NCBI GenBank assembly: GCA_002869385.1
Contig: PKTB01000026.1
Coordinates: 1-64,000 of the forward strand
Direction: 5' to 3'
DNA length: 64,000 bases
Origin: Marinilabiliales bacterium
GTDB taxonomy: Bacteria > Bacteroidota > Bacteroidia > Bacteroidales > ML635J-15
Made by a program: the position numbers and the translations under genes. Positions within the stretch are counted from its first letter, which is position 1. Each line of letters starts with the position of its first letter. Below the pieces are notes generated by a model that saw only the letters and a list, made by a program, of their open reading frames with translations, did no database searches and was not told the origin of the DNA. Below, in pieces: positions 20,410-30,600 of the stretch.

Positions 20410-21996
20410 TTATTGAATTGTAATCTTCCCAAACAACCTGCTATTTCTCAATCTAACTAAATACATGCCCGGCTTTAACCCACAGATGTCAATTCTGTTC
20501 TCTCCCGATACTACCGCTTGTTCGTGGATAATTGTACCGTTTGTGGAATATATTTCCAGCACATCATCCCCGGTTTTATATGATATATCAACATAAAACT
20601 CATTTACCGCAGGGTTAGGGTAGCAGGGGAGTTCGAATTTTGTTATTGGTTGTGTTTGATAAGGCAAAATATTGTTAACCAATGTGTCATTGCCGAGGCT
20701 GTCAATTTTTATAAGGAAGATACGTTGCGGATTAATCCACTGTTCATTTACATCATCATATTCAATGAATTCTGCCCATCCCCCGATTGCAAGGCCCCCG
20801 TCATCAGTAGACATAACAGCGTTGGGGTAGCTCACATTAACATAATCGGGATGCCCTACGGGGTACTGGAAATAATGCCTGGAAAAAACAGTGTCTCCAT
20901 TTTCATACATCATGTATAGAAATGGGGTTCTGTTTGAGTAACCAGTTTCCTTTCTTGCCGTTCCGGTAACTGCAATATTCCCGTTTGGCAATTCACATGC
21001 TGAGTAAAATTGACAATATATACTGTCCCTGTAATCTCCCGGATCTATACGATGTTCACGGTATTTTTTATTCCATTTGGAGTTACCATCATTATCAATT
21101 TTAATGATCCAACCGTCATAAGGGTATAAGCCTCCGAATGCTTCCCCGTAAGTATATGCCCCGCAAACAATATAGCACGAATCTTTCGTGGTTATTATAT
21201 CCTGAAATGCAGGATTATCATAAGTAGTGCTGCCATAGAATTTTACCCATTGCTGATTGCCGAGACTGTCGGTTTTAAGAATGAAATTTCTATAGTTTCC
21301 AAAATCATTTGTATTACCGATAAGAATAAAGCCACTGTCAGCAGCTTGAACTAATCTTGAAGCACTACTCCAACAGCCATCTGAAATATCCCCAAAACTG
21401 AAAGTTTTTGACCATACGGGATTACCGGATAGGTCTGTTTTATACAAATGCACTTTATTATATACTGTTTCGGGGTATTCAAAAGCATTTCTTGAGGTAT
21501 CAATACTTCCACAGAAAACATAGCCGCCGTCAACGGATATCATTCCAAAATTCCTGTCAGAAATAGTATCCAGGAACAGTTCTTTTGAAATGATCGTATC
21601 AAGGTCATAATTGTATACAGTTAAGTACCCTCCGATTGTAGCATCTGTAAATATACCTCCTGTCATTGCAAATGAATCGCTGTTTAGTGCAAAACATTTG
21701 TTCCATCCTTCATAAATATCCCTGCCTTCTTCTGCATGGTAATGAATCGTGTCTATTACCCCGAGGCTGTCAATTTTAACAATACAAATACCCCTGTAAA
21801 CCAATGTCCCTTCCTGGAAAAAAGAGGAATATCCCCCGATCAGGTAATAATTATTATTATGAGTGAACATAGCCGAACAAATCCAGTTTTCACTACTATT
21901 ATCATCAGTATTTATGTAGTTCCTGTTAAACAGAGTTTGAGATTTAGTTGATACTACTAAAAATAAAAGAGTTAATATTATTATTACTTTTTTCAT
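20410..21996 (-). CDS. T9SS type A cargo with GG/YI repeat propeller
   Basis: From ATG 21996 the protein has 528 residues, with the signal peptide MKKVIIILTLLFLVVSTKSQ. Repeats contain 'DGGYVFCGSIDTS', 'ADSGFILIGNTNDFGN' and 'KDSCYIVCGAYTYGE', consistent with a beta-propeller. The C-terminal sorting domain starts 'ELPCYPNPAVNEFYVDI' and ends 'GKITIQ'. The cargo is exported by T9SS and probably surface attached; no catalytic motif is visible. It is the intact member of the tandem pair with 18784-20352. An upstream in-frame ATG at 22047 lies in the preceding terminator hairpin and is not used. Confidence 0.85.
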   Translation of the reverse strand: MKKVIIILTLLFLVVSTKSQTLFNRNYINTDDNSSENWICSAMFTHNNNYYLIGGYSSFFQEGTLVYRGICIVKIDSLGVIDTIHYHAEEGRDIYEGWNKCFALNSDSFAMTGGIFTDATIGGYLTVYNYDLDTIISKELFLDTISDRNFGMISVDGGYVFCGSIDTSRNAFEYPETVYNKVHLYKTDLSGNPVWSKTFSFGDISDGCWSSASRLVQAADSGFILIGNTNDFGNYRNFILKTDSLGNQQWVKFYGSTTYDNPAFQDIITTKDSCYIVCGAYTYGEAFGGLYPYDGWIIKIDNDGNSKWNKKYREHRIDPGDYRDSIYCQFYSACELPNGNIAVTGTARKETGYSNRTPFLYMMYENGDTVFSRHYFQYPVGHPDYVNVSYPNAVMSTDDGGLAIGGWAEFIEYDDVNEQWINPQRIFLIKIDSLGNDTLVNNILPYQTQPITKFELPCYPNPAVNEFYVDISYKTGDDVLEIYSTNGTIIHEQAVVSGENRIDICGLKPGMYLVRLRNSRLFGKITIQ

Positions 21997-22010
21997 AATT
22001 ATATATGAAT

Positions 22011-22038
22011 AACAGCATGGGATATTTCCCATGCTGTT
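22011..22038 (-). terminator. Perfect hairpin after the beta-helix gene
   Basis: AACAGCATGGGA (22011-22022) and TCCCATGCTGTT (22027-22038) form a 12-bp stem with a four-base loop, placed just after the natural end (22055) of the minus-strand gene. Confidence 0.65.
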
Positions 22039-22054
22039 AATATACAAAATTTAT

Positions 22055-25000
22055 TTACTGAACCGTAATTTTTTGTTAATAATTATTACCAAGTTTGATA
22101 ATATAATTACCTGCAGGTAGTTTTTTATTGTATGTAAACACACCAACTGCATGTGATAAATTTATTTTATCAATTAAATTACCGTTTATTCCGTATATTT
22201 CAATTAACCTGTCCGTATCATTGTCAAAAAATGCATACTCAATATAAATAACATCAGAAGCAGGATTCGGATATATGTTGATAATGTCATCATATACCTC
22301 CGTTAACTGTTCCGTTCCTGATTTATTAAGAGTTGATCTGTCTTCAATTTCTGGCTCAGGTAGTTTTATTGTTTCATAATATTCATTTATTCCTGCTTCT
22401 GCGAGTAACTGGTTTGCCGTAACATATCCGAAAGAGTTCTCATCCGTTGCGATAATATTTAACAGATCCGTATTGTTCTCAACGGCATCTTCGTAACTGA
22501 TAATTCCGGATTCAATATCTATCATGATCTGCTGAAGATCAATATAATCTTCCATTTTTCCGGCATACTCAATATCTGCATTTTGTGCATATTGCCTGAT
22601 AATTTCCAGTGTTGCAAGTGCAGAATTCCTGTCATTTTCAAACCTGTTCAGGTTATATAAATGGAATTTTGACTGAAGTTTTTCTTCATTTTGAAGAAAT
22701 TGTTTTAGCTACTGTCTTTCAGATGAGCTCGTATCTTTAGTTGCTGTTATATACATCTCGTTGACCACAAGACCGCGGAATTGTTTTAATTTTGCAATTT
22801 CCGCCTGTTTATTGTCACGAACATTAACACCCTGCTGGTTCAGGTTTATAATATGCTTAAGACCTGGATTTATATCCATGTTCTCTATTTCGCTACGGGC
22901 ATTAGTCGGCAAAGGACTGTTTTCAAGCAAGGCATTTGCTTTTGCAAACTCATTACCTGAGTTGTTTTGCATATATGTAATTGCAACTTCATCAGAAATA
23001 TAACCGTCAAGTTCGGCAATTTCTTCTGCAATTTCAATACTATTATTATCAGCCATTGTTTCAACTTCGGATAAAAGCATAAAGGTATTACCGGCATCAG
23101 TAGTTTCTTCAAGTTCCGCTTCAAGAAGTAATATTTCTGTATCTATATTTTCAATAAGGTCTATTCTTTCGCTTACAATTGGTGTTTGATATTCTACAGC
23201 AGCTGTGCTTTTTATTATAATTCCGCCGCCACCTGTATCTTCTTCACAGTCTGATGATGTAAAATCATTTGAATACTCATACTCGGTCACCTTGCTTTGT
23301 GTGTAACTACTTGGAATACCATTTATTAATTCATCTTCTTCCAACAATGTATGAGCGTCATCCGCATGACTATAATAATCGTAATGTTGAATATTTAGAC
23401 TACTTACAATATCCAAATCTACATAAAAATCCCTTCCAGCATTTGTACCATAGTGATCAAAACAATTTCCAGCGTAATCACTGCCTGAACTTGCACCGTA
23501 TTCACCCTGGTATTTACGCATATTGCCGTCAATGATTGATAAAGCATAAGGAGAGGTAGAAAAGCTGTTGCAACGGAATTCAAGGCCATAATCACCTCCG
23601 GAACCAGAATTAAAATTTGAGTTCTTACCTATAGCCACTGCTGCGCAGGCATTTGTAGCCCCTGTAATATTAGAGTAGCTGTTATCCTTAGCCTGAACAG
23701 CGTTTGGGCCCGTACTGTAGAACAGTGAACCGATTGTTCCGTTTGTGATTGTGTTTCCTTCGAATTTATAAACAGTATTATTAACACCATCACCGGAAAT
23801 GTATACGTTGTATTGTGATGTTATGTAAGGAGGAGGATTCGGAAATAGTTCTCTCTGGGGTGGAAGGAAACTGTAATCTCCATCGAATAGATTATTACTG
23901 ACATCCACATTTATACTTGTTCCAGTGTATATTCCTCTGAAATTATTTTCGAATGTATTGCTTGTGATTTCAGGTGTGCCTCCAGCAGTATACACAACGT
24001 AATAATATCCATTTATTTCGCAATCATCCAACACAAAGTCTGATGATGCGCTTCTTATACACATACCTCTGTAATTTGCACGTAATGTGTTGGACATTGT
24101 ATTTACAAATGATGAGTAAGTAATGTCAATCCCTTTCACCGAACTCATGTAAACAGCCTTGCTTGGGTATGAGCCGTTGTTCAGCACATCATCGTTTATA
24201 AAATCAGCAAGCTGTATGAACGAAGCATTGTAATCCGGTAATGTCGGATGTGTATATTGTGCCATGTTTATTGATATATAATTGTTTTTAAATGTTCCGG
24301 CATATATCTCACAGATACCGCCACCTTCAACATAAACACCATTTGTTGCATTTGAAATTTCAGAACCTGAATCCATTCTTAGTCTACCCTGATTTGAGGT
24401 GCTTTGATCCAAAGCAGAATTTCCTTCAAGATAAACGCCTCCCCACATTACTGTTTCGCCACACATGTCCGCAGAAGTAAGTGTTGAACCTACCAAACGA
24501 AGGGTAGAACCTGTGTTTACAATCGCTTTTTTGCTTTCTGCAAAATGGAATTCCATATCATTGAGTTGTATGTACTTACAGGAAGGAATTTCAAAGTCAT
24601 CCTCCAGATAAACTACACCTGTTTCTGAACGGAATGGGTTGTTGTCAACTCCCGGAGACCATGTTTCTGTTGAGCCAATAGTACTCCAATCAGGTTGTAC
24701 GCAATATACAGAAGGGTAGTTTGTGGTGTAGTCGGAGTCATCGATTTGGTGATTGAAAATGTATCTTTTAAAATCAGTTGAATCACAATCAATTATAAAC
24801 GTACTTTCAACTTCTAGTGAATTAAAACAGTTATAAGTGAAATTTGTCGTAGTGGGAGAATTTGGATTATTAATGCTCGTGTATGTACCTTTGTTGATAT
24901 TACTGTGATGGTTTAAAGCATACAATTTGCCATCATTAAATCTTTCAATTTGTGTTTGAGTATAATTGCCTATAGGATATATAGAGTATATTGTTGAAGG

Positions 25001-26131
25001 GAATGAACTGCTGTTATTTATGTAGTTTCCTATATTTAAGTATTTTATACCATTTGAATTTTCATATGTAAAATATACATAATTATTATTTGGAGAATTT
25101 TCCATTCCTATAACATTGTCGGTTGTTATTAAGTATCCTCCGTCACATGTTGAATTTGAAATTAAACTAAAATTTCGTGGAAACTTTAAATGATTAATTG
25201 TAGGATCTGGTGATTCTAGTGAACCCATAGATGCTGAGTTAATATAGTAAACAGTTTCATTATTAACTATAAGGACAGGATCAGGTCTTTTGGCTCCAAA
25301 CCATGTATCCAAATCCTCTGATTTATTTTCATCTATATATTTAGGTATAGTATTGAGTGTTGTACCAACTTGAAAAACTTCATATTCATCTATCCATTGT
25401 ACTACAAGTAGGTAGTCTTCTAATGTCTCATCATATGGAGTAATATCCATACTAAAACAACTAGCATTAGAACAGGCTGCTGTAAAAGCATCGCTACTTA
25501 GTTGAACTTGATTTGATATTTGAATTTCATTTTCATTTACAAATGTGATTCTCTTATAATAGATTCTGGGGCGTAACTCATTGCTTGCATCACCTTCTTT
25601 ATGTAGCAATACATAAAACATATGAAATTCGTTGCATGAACCCGGCACTGGTACTATAATTATATCATTATGAAGTCTATATGATGTTTCTGTTCCATAT
25701 GGGTCGTAAAAGTTTACAAGGTCTCCATATACTGTATGAAAATATCCTGTGTTTACTCCTGTTTCAAAACCAAATCCATTTTTGTTGTAAATATAGTTGT
25801 CAATAATAAAGAATAAGATATTTCCGTCTTTGTCATTTACAATTTGATGTGTAAAAACTGGAGTAAAACCAGGGTACATGTGACTTAGTGTTTCATATCC
25901 ATATCCAGCATGAAATGACAGACCTGATGGGTTGTTATCTGTTAAAAGGTTAAAGCCGGGTATTGAGTTAGTTGTTAGTGTTGTAACCATTGGACTACTA
26001 CTATTATTCATGTTAATGTTTTCCATCATTTGTTTAGGGACAGTATGATATTTAGGTTGTCCATAAAACAAGCTACTTAGGCATAAGATTTGTATCAACG
26101 CGATAGCTAATTTTCTTATTATTTGTTTCAT
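22055..26131 (-). CDS. Large T9SS cargo with right-handed beta-helix; in-frame TAG (22709) and TAA (22076)
   Basis: The full frame is 1,358 codons. After the signal peptide (to about LFYGQ, residue 25) there is an N-terminal region of about 450 residues with beta-propeller-like content. A right-handed parallel beta-helix follows ('WGGVYLEGNSAL ... NGVYVEGGGICEIYAGTFKNN', about 550-850), then an acidic helical segment (about 950-1200) and a T9SS sorting domain (YPNPASDVIYIEY). TAG at 22709-22711 interrupts 'SSERQ*LKQFLQNEEKLQ'. TAA at 22076-22078 lies seven codons before the natural end, within 'LGNNY*QKITVQ'. Both leave the frame intact. The fold suggests polysaccharide binding or processing, without visible catalytic residues. 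Confidence 0.8.
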
Positions 26132-26626
26132 TATATTGTTTTTGTATGATTATGCATTGTATTTAATTTCTGGTATTTGATAATAAATGAGATATCTTAC
26201 TAAGAATCAGATCTTTATTTGAGAGTTATATTCTCATATGTATATTATATAGCTTTTGCGGTAACTACAGCTTATATTTGTAGTATATTTGTACTATCGA
26301 ATGTTTTTTGAGGAGTGTGGGGATGCAAGCCCTGCGCTCTTCTTTGTAAAGATAGGAATAGTGCGTTTAATTGTTATAAATGTATCGATAAATTATACGA
26401 ACAGCATAGTGTGTGATTTATGAGGGGGGGGGTAAGAGCTTGATAGTCAATGCGAAGAGTTGTTGTTGTTAATGTTAGAAGTTATACAAAATGCTATATA
26501 TTTGATTTTATTATACTTTGATTATATATAAAACAAATAATGTTCGCTGCTTTGTAAATATAAAAAAGGGAACACCTTCGTTTAGGTTGTTCCCTTTTTT
26601 TTGATTGTTACGAAAAATTTACTGAT
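26132..26626. other. Intergenic region with a nine-G run
   Basis: This stretch of about 495 bases lies between two minus-strand genes. It holds a terminator hairpin near 26562-26602 and a homopolymer of nine G at 26425-26433, and no reading frame that looks coding. It presumably contains the promoter of the beta-helix gene, but no convincing -33/-7 pair was seen. Confidence 0.5.
26562..26602 (-). terminator. Strong terminator after the 111-residue protein gene
   Basis: AAAAAAGGGAACACC (26562-26576) pairs with GGTTGTTCCCTTTTTT (26585-26600) with one bulge, flanked by A and T tracts on either side. It ends transcription from the minus gene at 26627-26962. Confidence 0.8.
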
Positions 26627-26962
26627 TTATTTGGTTAAGAAATTGTAAATATCGTTTTTGTTGTTTTCATTAACTGTCATATGAAACTCGTTGTTTTTGT
26701 AAACAAAATAATTGTAGTTTTTTCCTGTTATTGATTGTCCAGGAAAATTTGTAACATATGAACTTGGACATTTATACAATGTGTATTCATCTTTACTTAT
26801 TACTTTTTCCATTACAGCTACACCTGAAGAGGAATATGGTAATTGCTGTATAATATTGAATTGTGGGTCGGGATAATTTATCTTTTCATGATGTTTTCCG
26901 CTTGCAAATGCAGTGCTACCTAGTAACATAGTTGCTAAAATAATAATTACGCTCTTTTTCAT
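26627..26962 (-). CDS. Small secreted protein of unknown function
   Basis: The protein has 111 residues with a typical signal peptide (MKKSVIIILATMLLGSTAFA). The mature part of about 90 residues contains 'EKINYPDPQFNIIQQLPYSS' and 'YFVYKNNEFHMTVNENNKN'. It contains one cysteine and no motif I recognise. It has its own strong terminator and is divergent, across 533 bases, from the small protein at 27496. It may be a periplasmic or secreted structural protein. Confidence 0.65.
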   Translation of the reverse strand: MKKSVIIILATMLLGSTAFASGKHHEKINYPDPQFNIIQQLPYSSSGVAVMEKVISKDEYTLYKCPSSYVTNFPGQSITGKNYNYFVYKNNEFHMTVNENNKNDIYNFLTK

Positions 26963-27008
26963 AACAAATAATTTATTAGTTAATATTTTTTCTTTTTTTG
27001 TTTTGCTT

Positions 27009-27037
27009 GACGGATGACCGGTGACCGATGTCCGATG
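27009..27037 (+). repeat. GGATGACCG-family repeat, copy 1
   Basis: GACGGATGACCG at 27009-27020 is followed by two further GATG words, GTGACCGATG and TCCGATG. Its inverted partner lies at 27319-27347, about 280 bases away; related words are at 9841-9899. Confidence 0.55.
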
Positions 27038-27318
27038 TATTTAGAAATTAAAACTTTGTTTTCGTTGATATTCATATTTTTTAAGAATCTTTATAATTAA
27101 ATTTCTTTTACAAATATACGTTGGTAATCAGATGATTATGGTTAACGCAATTATAAATGATTGCTAAATAATGTTAAATCGAAAATAGCGTAAAATTATC
27201 TAAGTGGCAGTAAATCAGCGAAATAGCTCGTTTGATAGTGTGTTGTTTTAGTTAACAAGTGTTAAGTGTGTTAAATTTGTTTAACAGTTTATGCTTGCCT
27301 AAGTATCTTTTTTTCTAG

Positions 27319-27347
27319 CATCCGTCTTCGGTCATCGGTCATCCGTT
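27319..27347 (-). repeat. GGATGACCG-family repeat, copy 2 (inverted)
   Basis: Read on the minus strand this is AACGGATGACCGATGACCG followed by AAGACGGATG, near-identical to the copy at 27009-27037 but inverted. Pairing of the two copies would form a large stem-loop. Confidence 0.55.
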
Positions 27348-27411
27348 AAACTTTATTGCCTTTAGTCTGAGCCCTATATTAATAGGTATACAATATATGC
27401 AGAAATTTTTT

Positions 27412-27419
27412 TATATTTG
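27412..27419 (+). promoter_or_regulatory. TATATTTG -7 box
   Basis: This is an exact TAnnTTTG match 77 bases upstream of the ATG at 27496. No convincing -33 TTTG was found at the usual spacing, so the assignment is tentative. Confidence 0.35.
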
Positions 27420-27495
27420 TATAGAGTTTGGTATGCAATTTGCATTAAAAAACACTTGTTGGAAATTAATTATTATTAAAAATAAAAATTTAGCC

Positions 27496-27918
27496 ATGAA
27501 AGCAAAAATTACAATTATCATGATCGTAGGAGCTGCATTCTTCTTCGTTAACCAATTAAATGCACAAACTGTACTTAATGCATCAAAGGTTGTTAAGTCA
27601 AGAGGAGTTTCTGAGTATGTAATCCCTTCTGGTGATATAGCAATTGAAAAGCCTGTATTATCACGTGGTGGCTGTGTTGTTGCTCTTGATAACTGGACAG
27701 GTTATTATGTTGACATTTGGGTAGATAAAGTTTACAAAGGAAGACTTTGTCCATGGGAAAATTCACAACTTATCCTTCCTGAAGGTTATGCAGAAGTATA
27801 TTGTCGTACAATGGGAGAAACATACCAATGGCAATCTGCAGGTGAGTGCAACGAACAATTCCAATTAAAGCTTGAAGAGGAAGTAGAAGAAACAGAAGGT
27901 TCAGGAGAGGACTTTTAA
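27496..27918 (+). CDS. Small secreted protein upstream of the caspase-like protease
   Basis: From ATG 27496 the product has 140 residues; a longer reading from 27397 lacks a sensible N terminus. The signal peptide ends near NQLNAQ (residue 24). The mature protein contains two Arg-Gly motifs, 'VKSRGVSE' (Arg36) and 'LSRGGC' (Arg57). It continues with a compact Trp-rich domain ('LDNWTGYYVDIWVDKVYKG') and ends in an acidic tail (EEEVEETEGSGEDF). I recognise no family. It is followed by its own terminator, then by the caspase-like gene 83 bases later. A functional pairing with that protease is inferred from proximity and shared motifs only. Confidence 0.7.
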   Translation: MKAKITIIMIVGAAFFFVNQLNAQTVLNASKVVKSRGVSEYVIPSGDIAIEKPVLSRGGCVVALDNWTGYYVDIWVDKVYKGRLCPWENSQLILPEGYAEVYCRTMGETYQWQSAGECNEQFQLKLEEEVEETEGSGEDF

Positions 27919-27934
27919 TTAAAGAAATTGAGAT

Positions 27935-27961
27935 GAGCATACAAAAGTATGCTCATTTTTT
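27935..27961 (+). terminator. Rho-independent terminator
   Basis: GAGCATAC (27935-27942), loop AAAA, GTATGCTC (27947-27954), then ATTTTTT. It separates the small secreted protein gene from the caspase gene. Confidence 0.85.
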
Positions 27962-28000
27962 GCATTAACCCAATTGTTTAAAGACACAAAATTCAAACCA

Positions 28001-30022
28001 ATGAAAAAATCAATAATATTCTTTATTGTTGCTGTTTTTAGTCTGACAAGTGTATTTGCGGAGAAGTATGCTCTGATTATTGCAATTGGTGAATATGACC
28101 AAAGTCTAACCGGTTGGTACCCTATTAGTGCACAAAATGATGTGCCTTTGATTGAACATGCTTTAGCAGATCTTGGTTTTGAAGAGACAAATGTAATGTT
28201 TCTTACTGATGCTGATGCAACAAAAGAGGGTATTATGAATGCAATGAATGAATTGTATTCAAAAGTAGAACCGGGAGATCACGTTGTTATTCATTATAGT
28301 GGTCACGGTCATCAGATATTTGATGATAATGGTGATGAAATTGATGGACTAGATGAAGCATTAGTAAGTTATGACGCTCCAATGAACATGACCGAAGGTT
28401 ATGATGGAAGTCTGCATTTCCGTGATGATGAACTTGGAGAAATGATTAATAAGTTTCGAATTAAACTTGGTCCTAGCGGACATATTCTTCTTTTTCTTGA
28501 TAGTTGTCATTCTGGAACTGGAACAAGAGGTGCTGCAAAAGTACGTGGTGGAGCTCCACCATTAGTGCCGGAAAATTGGACTCCTCAGGCGAAGTCAGAT
28601 GATAAAGTTGGTTTTGGAATTAATAGTGATCAAGGATCTAATGCAAGAGGTGTAAGCACAGAAAATCTTGCAAAATTTGTAGTTTTTTCAGGAGCTAGTG
28701 CAAATGAGTTAAACTATGAAACTTATGATGATGAAGATAATGCAGTAGGTTCTCTTTCATATTGTATCTATAAAGCATTTTCTCAAATGCAGGAAGGTGA
28801 AACGTATCGTCAGGTATTTGCAAAAATTATGGCAGAAATGGCAACAAAAGCACCTTTTCAAAACCCTGCAATTGAAGGCGATATAGATTATGTAGTTTTT
28901 GGTGGTGATTATTCTATTCAGGAAGAGTATTTTAGTTTGACAAATGTTAAGTCAGATTCGATAGTTGAAATAAATGGCGGACGTTTAGCAGGTATAAACC
29001 CTGGTACTATTATAGCTTTTGCTCAACCAGGAACAGCTAAACTTACAGATTATTCTAATGTTATTGTAACTGGAAAAGTAACCAGTGCATCAAATTTTAC
29101 ATCAAAAGTTGTTCTCGATAATAAAAACAAGTTTAAAAACGATCAAAGTGCTTGGGCATTTATCCAAACACGTACATTTACGGATCAGAAAGTTAAAATT
29201 TCATTAGATCCAAAAATGGATGAAGATGTTAAAGTTGCTTTGGAAGACGAAATTGCACATTCAAGTTTCGCTACTGTAAGTGACGATAACCCTGATATTA
29301 CGTTAAATTATAGAAAATCCAGAGGTGCTAAAACTATCAATGTAACAGATGCTCATTATAATCAGAATTTGCATAAAATATCAAATGCTGATACTAAAAC
29401 TTTAAAGGCGGATGTTATGTCAACGCTGAACAATTATGCACAAGGTATTATAATTAAAGACATTGATTTCTATGATGAAAATTTTGATGTTGTTATGGAA
29501 TTGATTCCTGTAAAAGCAGAAATTTACGAAGATGGGTCATTTGAAATACTTTATTATCCTGAGCCTGAATCAATTTTAGTAAATGAAATTCCTGAGTTTA
29601 GTACAAGTAATATGGCGCTTATAAAAGTGACCAATTATGGTACACGTAAAGCATATTTTAACATTATAGATATTCAGCCTGATGGGTTTATAAATCCTGT
29701 AATTCCTACCGTCTATGATGTGGATGGAAGAGAATATTACCTTGAGCCTGGAGAGACTGCAGTATTGAAAAATACCTTAGTAATGTTTGGACCTCCTTAC
29801 GGTAATGAGATTTTTAAACTTATTGCTACTGATAAACCTTTTAATTTGTCAGCAACAATTCAATCTCATGGAAATTCTACTAGAGGTGATGCTTCAAATA
29901 TATTTGAAAATGCATTACAGGTTCAGAATGGCCAAAACTCCAGAGGAGCATCAACCGTAAGTGCGAAAAAACGTGACGAAAAAATGTGTACATACGAATA
30001 TACATTCAAGATTATTGAATAA
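28001..30022 (+). CDS. Secreted caspase-like (C14/orthocaspase) protease with DUF4384-like tail
   Basis: The protein has 673 residues with the signal peptide MKKSIIFFIVAVFSLTSVFA. The caspase fold (about 22-300) carries the catalytic His in YSGHGHQ (His102) and Cys in LFLDSCHSG (Cys169). The Cys lies in the usual 'D-S-C-H-S-G' of metacaspase-type enzymes, which cleave after Arg/Lys. Arg-Gly motifs at Arg176, Arg182 and Arg216 lie between the two halves of the fold, where such enzymes self-process. Others are at 441, 628 and 648. The C-terminal half resembles DUF4384 ('YYLEPGETAVLKN ... GPPYGNEIFKLIATDKP'). ATG 28001 is preferred over a TTG at 27974. Confidence 0.88.
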   Translation: MKKSIIFFIVAVFSLTSVFAEKYALIIAIGEYDQSLTGWYPISAQNDVPLIEHALADLGFEETNVMFLTDADATKEGIMNAMNELYSKVEPGDHVVIHYSGHGHQIFDDNGDEIDGLDEALVSYDAPMNMTEGYDGSLHFRDDELGEMINKFRIKLGPSGHILLFLDSCHSGTGTRGAAKVRGGAPPLVPENWTPQAKSDDKVGFGINSDQGSNARGVSTENLAKFVVFSGASANELNYETYDDEDNAVGSLSYCIYKAFSQMQEGETYRQVFAKIMAEMATKAPFQNPAIEGDIDYVVFGGDYSIQEEYFSLTNVKSDSIVEINGGRLAGINPGTIIAFAQPGTAKLTDYSNVIVTGKVTSASNFTSKVVLDNKNKFKNDQSAWAFIQTRTFTDQKVKISLDPKMDEDVKVALEDEIAHSSFATVSDDNPDITLNYRKSRGAKTINVTDAHYNQNLHKISNADTKTLKADVMSTLNNYAQGIIIKDIDFYDENFDVVMELIPVKAEIYEDGSFEILYYPEPESILVNEIPEFSTSNMALIKVTNYGTRKAYFNIIDIQPDGFINPVIPTVYDVDGREYYLEPGETAVLKNTLVMFGPPYGNEIFKLIATDKPFNLSATIQSHGNSTRGDASNIFENALQVQNGQNSRGASTVSAKKRDEKMCTYEYTFKIIE

Positions 30023-30045
30023 TGCAATTATTCATTTCATCTGAT

Positions 30046-30077
30046 AAATCCGGAGCAATATGTTTCGGATTTTTTTA
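30046..30077 (+). terminator. Terminator after the caspase gene
   Basis: AAATCCG (30046-30052) pairs with CGGATTT (30066-30072), followed by a T run. Confidence 0.7.
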
Positions 30078-30141
30078 TTTTATTACAATAGGATATTAGG
30101 TTTAGTTTTTGTAATAAGTTAAAAAATACTAATTTTACAAT

Positions 30142-30600
30142 ATGAGATTGATTTTCTCGATATTCTTGATAAGTCTTGCTTCTGTTCTTTTTGCACAGGA
30201 AGTAGAATTCCCGTTTTGGTTGGAAGGAACATGGGAGATTCAGTCCGAACTAGGTGTGTCATATGAGCAATGGGAACGAAGTGGAGATAGTTTGTTAATT
30301 GGGAAAACCTATAGGCTTTTTACCAAAGATACTTTGGTTTTTGATACTATGAAAATAAAAACCGATAATGGTGTGATTTTGTTTGAAATGACCGCTAATG
30401 TTAAAAATACCAGAGTAATTGCTGGATTTTCATTAAGTCAACCTACACCCGAATTGTGGAAATTTGAAAACCCGATAACAGATTCCACACATACTATATA
30501 TTATTGGCGTATTTCTGCTGATAGAGTTTATGTATGGACAGAAACTATGGATTTGGACGATGCTTGTATGGACTTTGAAATGTACCGACAAAATGAGTAG
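30142..30600 (+). CDS. DUF6265-like secreted protein
   Basis: The 152-residue protein has a signal peptide (MRLIFSIFLISLASVLFAQ) and a lipocalin/calycin-like beta domain. The start 'FPFWLEGTWEIQSELGVSYEQW' is the hallmark of DUF6265, a family of small periplasmic proteins of unknown function. The rest continues with the usual alternating strands ('GKTYRLFTKDTLVFDTMKI'). Its stop overlaps the start of the next gene, indicating an operon. Confidence 0.75.
   Translation: MRLIFSIFLISLASVLFAQEVEFPFWLEGTWEIQSELGVSYEQWERSGDSLLIGKTYRLFTKDTLVFDTMKIKTDNGVILFEMTANVKNTRVIAGFSLSQPTPELWKFENPITDSTHTIYYWRISADRVYVWTETMDLDDACMDFEMYRQNE

Larger units (their letters stand above)
26963..27495. other. Divergent intergenic region with inverted repeat pair
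   Basis: About 533 bases without a coding frame separate two divergent small secreted-protein genes. The region holds two inverted copies of a GACGGATGACCG-type repeat and a TAnnTTTG box at 27412. Nothing else was recognised. Confidence 0.5.

Noticed and set aside
22709..22711. Separate genes on each side of the TAG in the beta-helix protein
   Set aside because: The downstream frame continues the same coiled-coil composition in phase, and the later part lacks its own signal peptide.
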